A stretch of DNA of 64,000 bases from Enhydrobacter aerosaccus (GTDB lineage Bacteria; Pseudomonadota; Alphaproteobacteria; Reyranellales; Reyranellaceae): NCBI GenBank assembly GCA_903832005.1, contig CAIKZO010000088.1, positions 33,810-97,809 on the forward strand, in the 5' to 3' direction. Of this stretch, positions 16,339 through 24,414 are shown in pieces. A program made the position numbers and the translations under genes. Each line of letters opens with the position of its first letter. The stretch's first letter is position 1. The notes below the pieces were generated by a model. The model worked only from the letters and a program-made list of their open reading frames with translations, had not been told where the DNA came from and did no database searches.

Positions 16339-17258
16339 TGCACGAGCTCGGCTCGATCCTCTTCCTGATGGCTGCCGCCACCTTGCGCACGGCAACGCCG
16401 CTCATCTTGTGCGCCATGGGCGGACTGTTCTCGGAGAAGAGCGGCATCATCGACGTCGGCCTCGAGGGCAAGATGCTGATGGCGGCCTTCTTTGCCGCCG
16501 CCACCGCGTCGCTGACCGGCTCGCCCTGGGCCGGCGTTGGCGCCGCAATCGTCGCGTCCGAGGTGCTGGCGCTGCTGCATGGCTTCGCCTGCATCGTCCA
16601 TCGCGGCAACCAGGTCGTGAGCGGCGTCGCGCTGAATATCCTCGCGGCCGGACTGACCGTGGTGCTGGGCAATGCCTGGTTCAAGCAGGGTGGCCAGACG
16701 CCGTCGCTCAGCCACAGCCAGCGCCTGATGCCGCTCGTCTTCCCCAACGCTGGCGACAGCATCCTGGTCTACGTCGCGTTGCTCTCGGTGCCCTTCACCT
16801 GGTGGCTGGTCAGCCGTACGCGCTTTGGCCTGCGCTTGCGCGCCGTGGGTGAGATGCCGCTCGCAGTCGATGCGGCGGGCATTTCGGTGACCTGGCTGCG
16901 CTTTCGCGCGGTGCTGTTGTGCGGGTTTTTTGCCGGGTTGGCCGGGTCCTACATCTCGATCGCGCAGAACGCGGGCTTCAGTCGCGACATGACGGCGGGG
17001 CAGGGCTTCATCGCGCTCGCCGCCATCATCTTCGGCAAGTGGCGGCCGGTCCCGGCCTTCGGCGCCTGCCTGATGTTCGGCCTGCTCGATGCGGTGGCGA
17101 TCCGCCTGCAAGGCCTCAAAGTGCCGGGGATCGGCGAAGTGCCGGTGCAATTGTTCCAGGCCTTGCCGTATCTTCTTACCATGTTCCTGCTGGCGGGCTT
17201 CATCGGCCGCGCGGTCGCTCCAAAGGCGATCGGCGTGCCCTATACGAAAGAGCATTGA
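16338..17258 (+). CDS. ABC transporter permease, second subunit (nucleoside importer)
   Basis: A 306-residue permease (NupC/YufQ-like) starting at MHELGSILF, in TGATG overlap with the previous gene. It contains the family segments APLIL-like TPLILCAMGGLFSEKSGIID and IDVGLEGKMLMAAFFAA, the cytoplasmic TRFGLRLRAVGEMPLAVDAAGI, and several membrane helices. Together with the upstream permease, ATPase and BMP protein it completes an importer whose genetic company (cytidine deaminase, nucleoside phosphorylases, adenosine deaminase) points to nucleosides. The cytidine deaminase start follows its stop by a single base. Confidence 0.93.
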   Translation: MHELGSILFLMAAATLRTATPLILCAMGGLFSEKSGIIDVGLEGKMLMAAFFAAATASLTGSPWAGVGAAIVASEVLALLHGFACIVHRGNQVVSGVALNILAAGLTVVLGNAWFKQGGQTPSLSHSQRLMPLVFPNAGDSILVYVALLSVPFTWWLVSRTRFGLRLRAVGEMPLAVDAAGISVTWLRFRAVLLCGFFAGLAGSYISIAQNAGFSRDMTAGQGFIALAAIIFGKWRPVPAFGACLMFGLLDAVAIRLQGLKVPGIGEVPVQLFQALPYLLTMFLLAGFIGRAVAPKAIGVPYTKEH

Positions 17259-17259
17259 G

Positions 17260-17655
17260 ATGGATGATATCGTGCGCCTCGCGCAGAAGATGATGACGCG
17301 CGCCTATGCGCCTTACTCGAAGTTCCATGTCGGCGCGGCGGTGCGTGACGAGTCGGGCGCGATCCATGGCGGCTGCAACATCGAGAACGTGGCCTACCCG
17401 CAGGGGCTTTGCGCCGAGGCCGCGGCGATCGCCGCCCTGATCGGCGCGGGCGGGCGGCGCGTACTCGAATGCGCGGTTGTCGGGCCCGGCCCCGAGGTGA
17501 TCACGCCGTGCGGCGGGTGCCGGCAGAAGCTGCGCGAGTTCGCCGCCGACGATCTCAAGATCCATCTCTGCGGTCCCGACGGTCTGCATCGCACGGTGAC
17601 GCTCGGTCAGTTGCTGCCGATGTCGTTCGCGCCGCATCACCTCGAGAGACCATGA
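17260..17655 (+). CDS. cdd: Cytidine deaminase
   Basis: A 131-residue homotetrameric-type cytidine deaminase converting cytidine and deoxycytidine to uridine and deoxyuridine. The zinc site is complete: Cys51 and catalytic Glu53 in GLCAEAAAI, and Cys84/Cys87 in TPCGGCRQ. The substrate-binding NIENVAYPQG is present, and YAPYSKFHVGAAV is the usual N-terminal motif. It begins one base after the permease stop and its TGA overlaps the ATG of the purine nucleoside phosphorylase, so it is the first salvage enzyme of the operon. Confidence 0.96.
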   Translation: MDDIVRLAQKMMTRAYAPYSKFHVGAAVRDESGAIHGGCNIENVAYPQGLCAEAAAIAALIGAGGRRVLECAVVGPGPEVITPCGGCRQKLREFAADDLKIHLCGPDGLHRTVTLGQLLPMSFAPHHLERP

Positions 17656-18413
17656 TCGACGGATTCAAGCCGAAGGTCGCGGTCGTGCTCGGCTCGGGCC
17701 TCGGCGGCTTCGCGGACGAGGTGAAGGCGGTCGCGAAGATTCCGTATGCCGATTTGCCGGACTTCCCGCGCACGACCGTCAGCGGTCATGCTGGACAGCT
17801 CGTGCTGGGGCATGTCGGGCCGACGCCCGTGGCCGTCCTGCAAGGCCGTGCCCATTACTACGAACGCGGCAAGCCCGATGAGATGGCGGGCGCGATCCGC
17901 GCGATCGCCGAGATGGGCTGCGAGACACTCGTGCAGACCAATGCTGCCGGCAGCCTGCGGCTCGACATGCCACCGGGTTCGCTGATGGCGATCTCCGACC
18001 ACATCAACTTCACTGGCGTGAACCCGCTGTTCGGCGTCGACGCCAATCGCTTCGTCGATATGGTCGATGCCTACGATCCGGCACTGATGAAGAAGCTCCT
18101 GGCGGTGGCGAAGGAAGTCGGCGTCGTCTGTCACGAGGGCGTCTACATCTGGTTCAGCGGCCCGAGCTTCGAGACGCCGGCCGAGATCCGCGCGGCGCGC
18201 GTGCTGGGCGCCGATGCCGTGGGCATGTCGACCACACCGGAGACGATCCTTGCGCGCCATGCCGGTCTCAAGGTGGTGGGCCTGTCGCTGATGACCAACT
18301 ACGCGGCGGGCCTGGTGCAGGGAGCGCTTGCTCACGAGCAGACGCTTGCCGTTGCCGACGCCTCGGCAGGCCAGGTCGCGGCGTTGCTGCACGCGTTCCT
18401 CGAGCGCTACTGA
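17652..18413 (+). CDS. punA: Purine nucleoside phosphorylase
   Basis: A 253-residue trimeric-type purine nucleoside phosphorylase that splits inosine, guanosine and deoxy forms with phosphate into base and (deoxy)ribose-1-phosphate. Motifs are VVLGSGLGGFAD at the N-terminus, QGRAHYYE with the phosphate-site His, NAAGSL, YIWFSGPSFETPAEIRAARV, GADAVGMSTTPE and a LMTNYAAG Asn region for base binding. It is slightly short because the N-terminal arm is trimmed. It is coupled by ATGA overlap to cdd and is followed after 3 bp by deoA. Confidence 0.94.
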   Translation: MIDGFKPKVAVVLGSGLGGFADEVKAVAKIPYADLPDFPRTTVSGHAGQLVLGHVGPTPVAVLQGRAHYYERGKPDEMAGAIRAIAEMGCETLVQTNAAGSLRLDMPPGSLMAISDHINFTGVNPLFGVDANRFVDMVDAYDPALMKKLLAVAKEVGVVCHEGVYIWFSGPSFETPAEIRAARVLGADAVGMSTTPETILARHAGLKVVGLSLMTNYAAGLVQGALAHEQTLAVADASAGQVAALLHAFLERY

Positions 18414-18416
18414 TCC

Positions 18417-19751
18417 ATGCTGCCGCAGGAGATCATCCGCAAGAAGCGCGATGGCCACGAACTGTCGGCCGAAGAAATCGCCTTCATTGCGCACGGCATC
18501 GCCGACAACAGGCTGAGCGAGGGCCAGGTTGCGGCCTTCGCCATGGCAGTGTTCTTCCGCGGAATGACCACCGACGAACGCGTGGCCATGACGCTCGGTC
18601 TGGTGAAATCCGGTGTCATCCTCGACTGGAACGATCTCGATCTGCCGGGGCCGATCCTCGACAAGCATTCGAGCGGCGGCGTCGGGGACAAGGTGAGCCT
18701 GATGCTGGCACCGATCGTGGCGGCGTGTGGCGCCTTCGTGCCGATGATCTCGGGTCGTGGCCTCGGCCATACCGGCGGCACGCTCGACAAACTATCGGCG
18801 ATCTCGGGTTACGAGACGCAGCCCGATGTCGCGACGTTCCGAAAGGTCGTGCGCGAGGTCGGCTGTGCCATCATCGGCCAGACTGACAATCTCGCGCCCG
18901 CCGACCGGCGGCTCTATGGGGTGCGCGACGTGACCGCGACCGTCGAATCGATCCCGCTGATCGTGAGCTCGATCCTGTCCAAGAAAGTCGCGGCCGGGCT
19001 CGACGGGCTGGTGATGGACGTGAAGTGCGGCTCCGGCGCCTTCTGCGACACCGAAGAGATGGCGCGCGATCTGGCCGGCAGCCTGGTCGCCGTCGCCAAC
19101 CAGGCGGGGCTTTCCACGACGGCGCTGATCACCGACATGAATTCGGTGCTGGGCCGCGAGGTCGGCAACGCGCTCGAGATCGCCGAGACCGTGGCCTACC
19201 TGAAAGGCGAAGGTGTGCGAGACCCGCGCCTGCACGAGGTGGTGATGGCGCTGGCGGGCGAGATGCTGGCGCTGGGCGACCTCGCCCCGAGCGTCGCGTC
19301 GGGCCGGGCGCGCGCCGAGGCCGCGCTGGACGACGGCCGAGCGGCCGACAAGTTCGCGCGCATGGTCTCGGCGCTGGGCGGCCCGACCGATTTCCTCGAA
19401 CATTCCAGCCGCTACCTCTTGCAGGCGCCGGTGATCAAGACCTGCACGTCGGAGCGACCGGGCTTCGTGCTGTCGATGAATGCGCGCGACGTCGGCGTGG
19501 CCGTGGTGGCGTTGGGCGGCGGTCGCAGCCATGCCGACGATGCGATCGATCCGTCGGTCGGCCTCACCGAGATGATCGCGGTAGGAACCGAGGTCCGCAC
19601 CGGCTCACCGCTCTGCGTCGTCCATGCCGCGAGCGAGGCCGACGCCGATGCTGCGATCGCATCCATCCGGCGGGCGATCCGTTTCGGCACGCCGGCACCG
19701 GCGCTCACGCAAGTCGTGATCGACCGGGTCGCCGAACAGGCCGACGAATGA
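18417..19751 (+). CDS. deoA: Thymidine phosphorylase (pyrimidine-nucleoside phosphorylase)
   Basis: A 444-residue member of the thymidine/pyrimidine nucleoside phosphorylase family. The signature region is clear: [20 protein letters not shown] followed by [17 protein letters not shown], with phosphate- and base-contacting Lys, Ser and Arg residues. It releases thymine or uracil and deoxyribose-1-phosphate in the cytoplasm. It starts 3 bp after the purine phosphorylase stop, and its TGA overlaps the ATG of the dioxygenase gene. Activity on uridine as well as thymidine cannot be decided from the sequence. Confidence 0.95.
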   Translation: MLPQEIIRKKRDGHELSAEEIAFIAHGIADNRLSEGQVAAFAMAVFFRGMTTDERVAMTLGLVKSGVILDWNDLDLPGPILDKHSSGGVGDKVSLMLAPIVAACGAFVPMISGRGLGHTGGTLDKLSAISGYETQPDVATFRKVVREVGCAIIGQTDNLAPADRRLYGVRDVTATVESIPLIVSSILSKKVAAGLDGLVMDVKCGSGAFCDTEEMARDLAGSLVAVANQAGLSTTALITDMNSVLGREVGNALEIAETVAYLKGEGVRDPRLHEVVMALAGEMLALGDLAPSVASGRARAEAALDDGRAADKFARMVSALGGPTDFLEHSSRYLLQAPVIKTCTSERPGFVLSMNARDVGVAVVALGGGRSHADDAIDPSVGLTEMIAVGTEVRTGSPLCVVHAASEADADAAIASIRRAIRFGTPAPALTQVVIDRVAEQADE

Positions 19752-20554
19752 GGACAGATCTCGCGGCCTACCAGCGCGACGGCTATCTCGTCCTGCCGGA
19801 TTTCCTGTCGCCTGCCGATTGCGATGCCTTGCAGGCGCGCGCGGCCGAGCTGGTTGAGGGCTTCGATCCCGGCCCGGTGCGCACCGCCTTCTCGACCCGC
19901 GACCAGGGTCATGCGAAGGCGCGGTACTTCCGTGAATCGGGCGAAGCCATCCGCTTCTTCTTCGAGGAAGAGGCGACCGATCAGCCGGCGGCCCTGGCGC
20001 TGAACAAGATCGGCCATGCGCTGCACGACCTCGATCCGGTGTTCGACAAAATCTCGCGCCAACCGAAGGTCGCCGCCCTCGCGCGTGACCTGGGGCTGGC
20101 AGAGCCGCTGCTGTTGCAGTCGATGTATCTCTTCAAGCAGCCGCAGATCGGCGGCGAAGTCGGCTGGCACCAGGATGCCACCTACCTCCATACGGTGCCC
20201 TCGACCGTCACCGGCCTCTGGATCGCGCTCGACGATGCCGATCGCGATAACGGCTGCCTGATGGCCTTGCGCGGTGCTCATCGCGGGCCTTTGCGCCAGC
20301 GCTTCCATGAAAAAGACGACGAGCTGATCACGTCGACGCTGGACCCTGCGCCATGGCCGGCAACCGAGCCGGTGGCGCTGGAGGCCCGGCGCGGAACGCT
20401 GGTTGTCCTGCATGGGCTGCTGCCACATGCCAGCGCGCCCAACCGGTCCGACCGGCCACGTGCTGCGTACTCCTTGCACCTGATCGACGGACGTGCCGAA
20501 TATTCACCGGATAACTGGCTGCAACGGCCGGATCTGCCACTACGGGGCTTCTGA
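19748..20554 (+). CDS. Phytanoyl-CoA dioxygenase (PhyH) family Fe(II)/2-oxoglutarate oxygenase
   Basis: A 268-residue member of the PhyH superfamily. The iron facial triad is visible as His141 and Asp143 in [10 protein letters not shown] plus a distal His, most likely His227 in [11 protein letters not shown]; Arg236/Arg238 just after it are candidates for the 2-oxoglutarate carboxylate. The start overlaps the deoA stop (ATGA) and the next gene begins immediately after the stop, so it is embedded in the nucleoside operon. That context suggests a nucleoside or nucleobase hydroxylase, comparable in logic to the fungal deoxynucleoside 2'-hydroxylase. The substrate is inference. Confidence 0.9.
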   Translation: MRTDLAAYQRDGYLVLPDFLSPADCDALQARAAELVEGFDPGPVRTAFSTRDQGHAKARYFRESGEAIRFFFEEEATDQPAALALNKIGHALHDLDPVFDKISRQPKVAALARDLGLAEPLLLQSMYLFKQPQIGGEVGWHQDATYLHTVPSTVTGLWIALDDADRDNGCLMALRGAHRGPLRQRFHEKDDELITSTLDPAPWPATEPVALEARRGTLVVLHGLLPHASAPNRSDRPRAAYSLHLIDGRAEYSPDNWLQRPDLPLRGF

Positions 20555-21514
20555 GTGATCGCTAAAGCGGAACTGCACTGCCATCTCGAAGGATCGATCG
20601 CGCCCACGCTTGCCGCACAACTGGCGCAGCGCAACGGACTGAAGGTGCCTGACGGGCTGGTGCGCGTCGACGGCAGCTACGAATGGCGCGACTTCCTGGG
20701 CTTCCTCGCGGCCTATGACCGGGTGTGCACGGCACTGCACACGCCGCAGGACTTCAGTGACGTGATCTACTCCTATCTCGCCAGCGTCGCTGCGCAGGGG
20801 GCGGTCTACGTCGAGATGTTCTGTTCGCCCGAGCGGCCGCGGATGCTCAACATTCCCTATCACGCGTGGCTGCAGGCGCTGGTCGACGGCATCGACCGCG
20901 CGGGCCGCGAGTTCGGCATCACCGGGCGCATCGTCGCGATCTGCATCCGTCATCTCGGGCCCGAGCGTGCACTGGCCGTGGCGAAGGCCGTGCTGGCCGA
21001 TCCGCATCCCTATGTCGTGGGCTTCGGCATGGGCGGCGACGAAGCCAAGTTCACGCCGGCCGATTTCGCACCGGCCTATCGGCTGATGCACGACAAAGGC
21101 TACGGCTGCACCGTCCATGCGGGCGAGGTCGTCGGACCCGAGAGCGTGTGGGCCGCGATCAACGATCTTCCCGTGACGCGTATCGGCCATGGTGTGCGCT
21201 CGGCGGAGGATCCGAAGCTGCTCGACGAGCTGGCGCGACGCGGCACCGTCCTGGAAGTCTGCCCGGGCAGCAATATCGCGCTCGGCATCTATCCCAACCG
21301 GGCGGCGCACCCGCTGCACCGGCTGATCGGCGCGGGCGTGCGGATCACGCTCAACTCCGACGATCCGCCGTTCTTTCACACGACCCTGGGCGACGAATAC
21401 GACAAGTCGGGATTGGGAGACGAGGTATTACGGCACATCACGCGCACCGCCATCGAAGCCTCGTTCGCGGACCCCGCGACCAAGGCCAGGCTGCTGAGAG
21501 AGGTCGGACCATGA
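20555..21514 (+). CDS. add: Adenosine deaminase
   Basis: A 319-residue zinc-dependent adenosine/adenine deaminase-family protein. Metal and catalytic residues are His8 and His10 in ELHCHLEGSI, His188 and Glu191 in VHAGEVVG, His212 in RIGHGVRS and Asp269 in LNSDDPPFF. The gene starts with GTG directly after the TGA of the dioxygenase gene, and its own TGA overlaps the next ATG. In this operon conversion of adenosine or deoxyadenosine to inosine for the purine phosphorylase is the natural role. Adenine or aminofutalosine deaminase homologues are close relatives and cannot be excluded by eye. Confidence 0.9.
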   Translation: MIAKAELHCHLEGSIAPTLAAQLAQRNGLKVPDGLVRVDGSYEWRDFLGFLAAYDRVCTALHTPQDFSDVIYSYLASVAAQGAVYVEMFCSPERPRMLNIPYHAWLQALVDGIDRAGREFGITGRIVAICIRHLGPERALAVAKAVLADPHPYVVGFGMGGDEAKFTPADFAPAYRLMHDKGYGCTVHAGEVVGPESVWAAINDLPVTRIGHGVRSAEDPKLLDELARRGTVLEVCPGSNIALGIYPNRAAHPLHRLIGAGVRITLNSDDPPFFHTTLGDEYDKSGLGDEVLRHITRTAIEASFADPATKARLLREVGP

Positions 21515-22371
21515 GGACAGGAAGGTTCGCGGCGCTCGCCGCTGTTGCGTTCGCGTTGTCGATTGGCTCCGTGCAAGCACAGGTGCCGCACGATTTCCTC
21601 GAAGCCGATCTGTGGACGCAGCGTTCGGTCGAATTCAAGGGCAATGCGCTCACCGTCTTTGCGCTCGGTCGTCTCCGCCTTGATCAAGCGCTGGCCGACA
21701 AAAAGTGGACCGCGGCGCCAGTCGAACAGACGGGTGACTTCGCCAACCTGCCGCCGGCCGTCGTGCTCGACATCGACGAGACCACGCTCGACAACTCGCT
21801 CTACCAGGTATGGAGCCTGAAGACCGGCAACGCCTTTAGCGTCGCGACGTGGAACCAGTTCTGCAACGACAAGGTCTCGCGCGCCGTGCCGGGCGCGGCC
21901 GAGTTCACCAAGTATGCCGAGTCCAAGGGCGTGAAAGTGTTCTACATCTCCAATCGCGCCGTCGAGGTCGAGACCGCGACTCGCGAGAACATGGAGAAGT
22001 TCGGCTTTGCCATGGGGGGATCTGGGGGAGGCAACCTCGACACTTTCCTGATGCAGGGCGAGAAGCCCGACTGGGGCAGCAAGAAGGGCACCCGCCGCGC
22101 GGTGATCGCGAAGGATTATCGGATCCTGCTGTCGTTCGGCGACAATTTTGGCGACTTCGACGACCGCTACAGCTCGAGCGAAGCCGACCGGCTGAAGTTC
22201 TTCGACGAGAACAAGGAACGCTGGGGCCGCGAGTGGCTGGTGATCGCGAACCCGACCTACGGCTCGTTCGACGCCGCTCCGTTCGGCTTCAACTACAAGG
22301 CGCCGGCCGATGACCAGCGCAAGGCGAAGTGGGACGTGCTCGACGCTTGGGCAGGACCCGCCCCGAAATAA
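21511..22371 (+). CDS. Secreted HAD acid phosphatase / 5'-nucleotidase, e(P4)-like (class C)
   Basis: A 286-residue exported phosphatase. The signal peptide ends near VQAQVP without a lipobox Cys, so it should be periplasmic. The HAD catalytic motif is VVLDIDETTLDN with Asp87 and Asp89, motif II is YISNRAVE, and the acidic motif is SFGDNFGDFDD. The family includes the outer-membrane nucleotidase e(P4), which strips phosphate from nucleotides before nucleoside uptake. As the last gene of the nucleoside operon (ATGA overlap with add) it supplies substrate to the BMP-type importer. Activity on nucleotides is inferred. Confidence 0.9.
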   Translation: MRTGRFAALAAVAFALSIGSVQAQVPHDFLEADLWTQRSVEFKGNALTVFALGRLRLDQALADKKWTAAPVEQTGDFANLPPAVVLDIDETTLDNSLYQVWSLKTGNAFSVATWNQFCNDKVSRAVPGAAEFTKYAESKGVKVFYISNRAVEVETATRENMEKFGFAMGGSGGGNLDTFLMQGEKPDWGSKKGTRRAVIAKDYRILLSFGDNFGDFDDRYSSSEADRLKFFDENKERWGREWLVIANPTYGSFDAAPFGFNYKAPADDQRKAKWDVLDAWAGPAPK

Positions 22372-22396
22372 TGCCCAGCCTGTGTGCAAAATGATC

Positions 22397-22421
22397 CACA
22401 GCTCCAAAAACTGGGGCTGTG
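22397..22421. terminator. Hairpin between convergent operons
   Basis: CACAGCTCC (22397-22405) and GGGGCTGTG (22413-22421) pair over nine positions with one G-U pair around a 7-nt A-rich loop. It lies between the end of the nucleoside operon and the end of the convergent cyclase gene. There is no strong T-run, so its role as a terminator is inferred from position. Confidence 0.5.
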
Positions 22422-22445
22422 ACTCTGTCGAGGCACAAAATCTGC

Positions 22446-23660
22446 CTAAATAAGAGTCGGATCGAGCGTGTAAAGGTCCTGCGCCTTGCCGACACCGCGC
22501 AGAGCGAATCTGCCGACCGAGACCAAATCGCGGCGCTTATAGGCCGGCAGGGCCTCGGAGAAGGCCGAGGAGATCAGCACCGGTCGGTCGACCGAGCGGC
22601 ACATCGAGGCGATGCGGCTGGTCTCGTTGACCGCGGGCCCGACGACCGTGAAGTCGAGCCGGTCGACGCTGCCGATGTTGCCGAACAGCACCTCGCCGAT
22701 ATGCAGGCCGACGTAAACGAGCGTGGTCGGCCGGCCCTCGCCGCCGCGCTTGTCGTTCAGCTCGCGCACCTTGCGGCGCATTTCGGCCTCGGCCTTCAGC
22801 GCCAGCGCGCAGGCGCGCGCCGGATCGTCGTCGCGGAAGATCGCGAGCGTGCCGTCGCCGATCAGCTTCAGCACGTCGCCGCCCACCTGCTGCACCGAGG
22901 TGATGACGGCATCGGCATAATCGTTCAGCAGCGGGATGATCTCACCGGGGGCCGCGGTGTCGGTGATCGTGGTGAAGGAGCGCAGGTCGGAGAACCACAG
23001 CACCGCCTCGATGCGGTCGGCGACGCCTCGCTGGATGCGGCCCTCGAGCACGCGGCGGCCAGCGTCGCGGCCGAGATAGACCTCGACCAGGGTGCCGGCG
23101 ATGCGGGCCAGTGCGCTGCTCTTGATCGCGAGCGCCAGCGCCGGCACGAGGCGGCGCAGCGCCGTGACATTGGCGTCGGTGAAGCCGTCCGGATGGCGCG
23201 TCGACCAGGCCGAATAGACCCCGTCCATCTCGCCGATCGACCGTTCGCCCGCGCAGCGATGAATGTATACCGCGTAGTCGGTGTGCCCGGCGTCTTTCAT
23301 CTCCTGGATGATCTGATAGTCGGCCGGCTCGCCGAACCCGATGCGGCGTCGCAGTTCTTCCTCGCCGCTCTGCAGCAGGGTGTAAAAGGGGCTGGCCCGC
23401 CAGGATTCAGCGAGAGCGCCTTCGTCGCTGCGGCCGTATTCGCGCACCGGCTCTTCCTCCACCCCGTCGTCGCGCCAGCGGAAGATGCGGCCTTCGTAGA
23501 CCGGGTGCAGCGTGTCGATGAAGGCGAGGCCGCGGGCCACCGGAAGACCCGCGGCGCAGCATTTCACGCAAAAGTCGCGCAGCAGCCCGACCTCGTCGAC
23601 GCCGTCGAGGCCTCGGCGGACGATCCAGTCGGCGATTCGTTCGATGTCGGACGGAGTCAT
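22446..23660 (-). CDS. Class III adenylate/guanylate cyclase domain protein
   Basis: A 404-residue soluble protein. The C-terminal part from about residue 215 is a class III nucleotide cyclase: VLWFSDLRSFTTITD and LIGDGTLAIF carry the two metal-binding Asp, and FTVVGPAVNETSRI carries the Asn/Arg that stabilise the transition state. The N-terminal 200 residues resemble the regulatory region of other rhizobial-type cyclases and contain the Cys pair FCVKCCAAG; no membrane helix is seen. It should make cAMP from ATP. The gene stands alone, with no obvious partner, and a divergent winged-helix regulator lies upstream. Confidence 0.88.
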   Translation of the reverse strand: MTPSDIERIADWIVRRGLDGVDEVGLLRDFCVKCCAAGLPVARGLAFIDTLHPVYEGRIFRWRDDGVEEEPVREYGRSDEGALAESWRASPFYTLLQSGEEELRRRIGFGEPADYQIIQEMKDAGHTDYAVYIHRCAGERSIGEMDGVYSAWSTRHPDGFTDANVTALRRLVPALALAIKSSALARIAGTLVEVYLGRDAGRRVLEGRIQRGVADRIEAVLWFSDLRSFTTITDTAAPGEIIPLLNDYADAVITSVQQVGGDVLKLIGDGTLAIFRDDDPARACALALKAEAEMRRKVRELNDKRGGEGRPTTLVYVGLHIGEVLFGNIGSVDRLDFTVVGPAVNETSRIASMCRSVDRPVLISSAFSEALPAYKRRDLVSVGRFALRGVGKAQDLYTLDPTLI

Positions 23661-23731
23661 GGCGCCAGTCTATCCTATCGTACCAGTGCCCTGCATACTG
23701 TGGCGGTTGGTTGGGTTCAGGAGTTGTAGGT

Positions 23732-24289
23732 ATGGGTAAGCCCGCGACGGTGGTCAAAGGCGGTTCGCGGCGGCGGGGACATGCCGACTTCGCAAAGGGA
23801 ACGCCGCCCTCTCGGATTTTCGTGACGACATTGGTCAACTTTCTGCATCGCATCGACGAATTGCGGCGCAGCGCTTATGACGGCGATCTCGATCTGGCGG
23901 TGGTCGGCGAGGCCGTTGGCCTGAATGGATCGGAACCGATGCGCCGGGATTCCAAGTTCCAGGAAGAATTCGGCGACTACCGCGTCATGCTCGGGGTCGA
24001 AGGCCAACAGCCCACCAATGCCATGTCGGTCGCTGCCGCCATCGGCATCCCGCGCGAAACAGCCCGCCGTAAACTGAAGCTGCTCGAACAGCGCGGCATG
24101 CTCGTCAAGACAGAGGGCGGCTATGTCCTGAAACCGGGTTTCATCCAGTCGCCCAAGAATCTCGCGTTGGCCGATCGTGCGATGCGCGAAACCGTTCAGT
24201 TCATCAACGCGTGTTTCAGCCAGGGCTTCGTCGATTGGGTCGAGCCGCCCGCGTCGCAAATGCCCGAGCGGCGAAGCCGCAAGGGCTAG
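23732..24289 (+). CDS. Winged-helix (MarR/Crp-like) DNA-binding protein
   Basis: A 185-residue basic protein. A helix-turn-helix is readable in NAMSVAAAIGIPRETARRKLKLLEQRGMLVKTEGGYVL, which is the recognition helix and wing of MarR or Crp type regulators. There is no ligand-binding domain of known type, and the flanks are uncharacterised. The ATG at 23732 is preferred because CAGGAG lies just upstream; a TTG at 23711 is the longer alternative. It is divergent from the cyclase gene and upstream of the autotransporter gene, so either could be a target. Specific function unknown. Confidence 0.75.
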   Translation: MGKPATVVKGGSRRRGHADFAKGTPPSRIFVTTLVNFLHRIDELRRSAYDGDLDLAVVGEAVGLNGSEPMRRDSKFQEEFGDYRVMLGVEGQQPTNAMSVAAAIGIPRETARRKLKLLEQRGMLVKTEGGYVLKPGFIQSPKNLALADRAMRETVQFINACFSQGFVDWVEPPASQMPERRSRKG

Positions 24290-24414
24290 CTACTTCGTTC
24301 GATAACGGACAAATCAAGGCGTATGCACCCATTTTGGGCGCACACCCCGACTATTATTGCACTCACTCCGGTTTACTCCCCGCGCTGCAGAGTATTTGCA
24401 TTGGGGAGAATACG

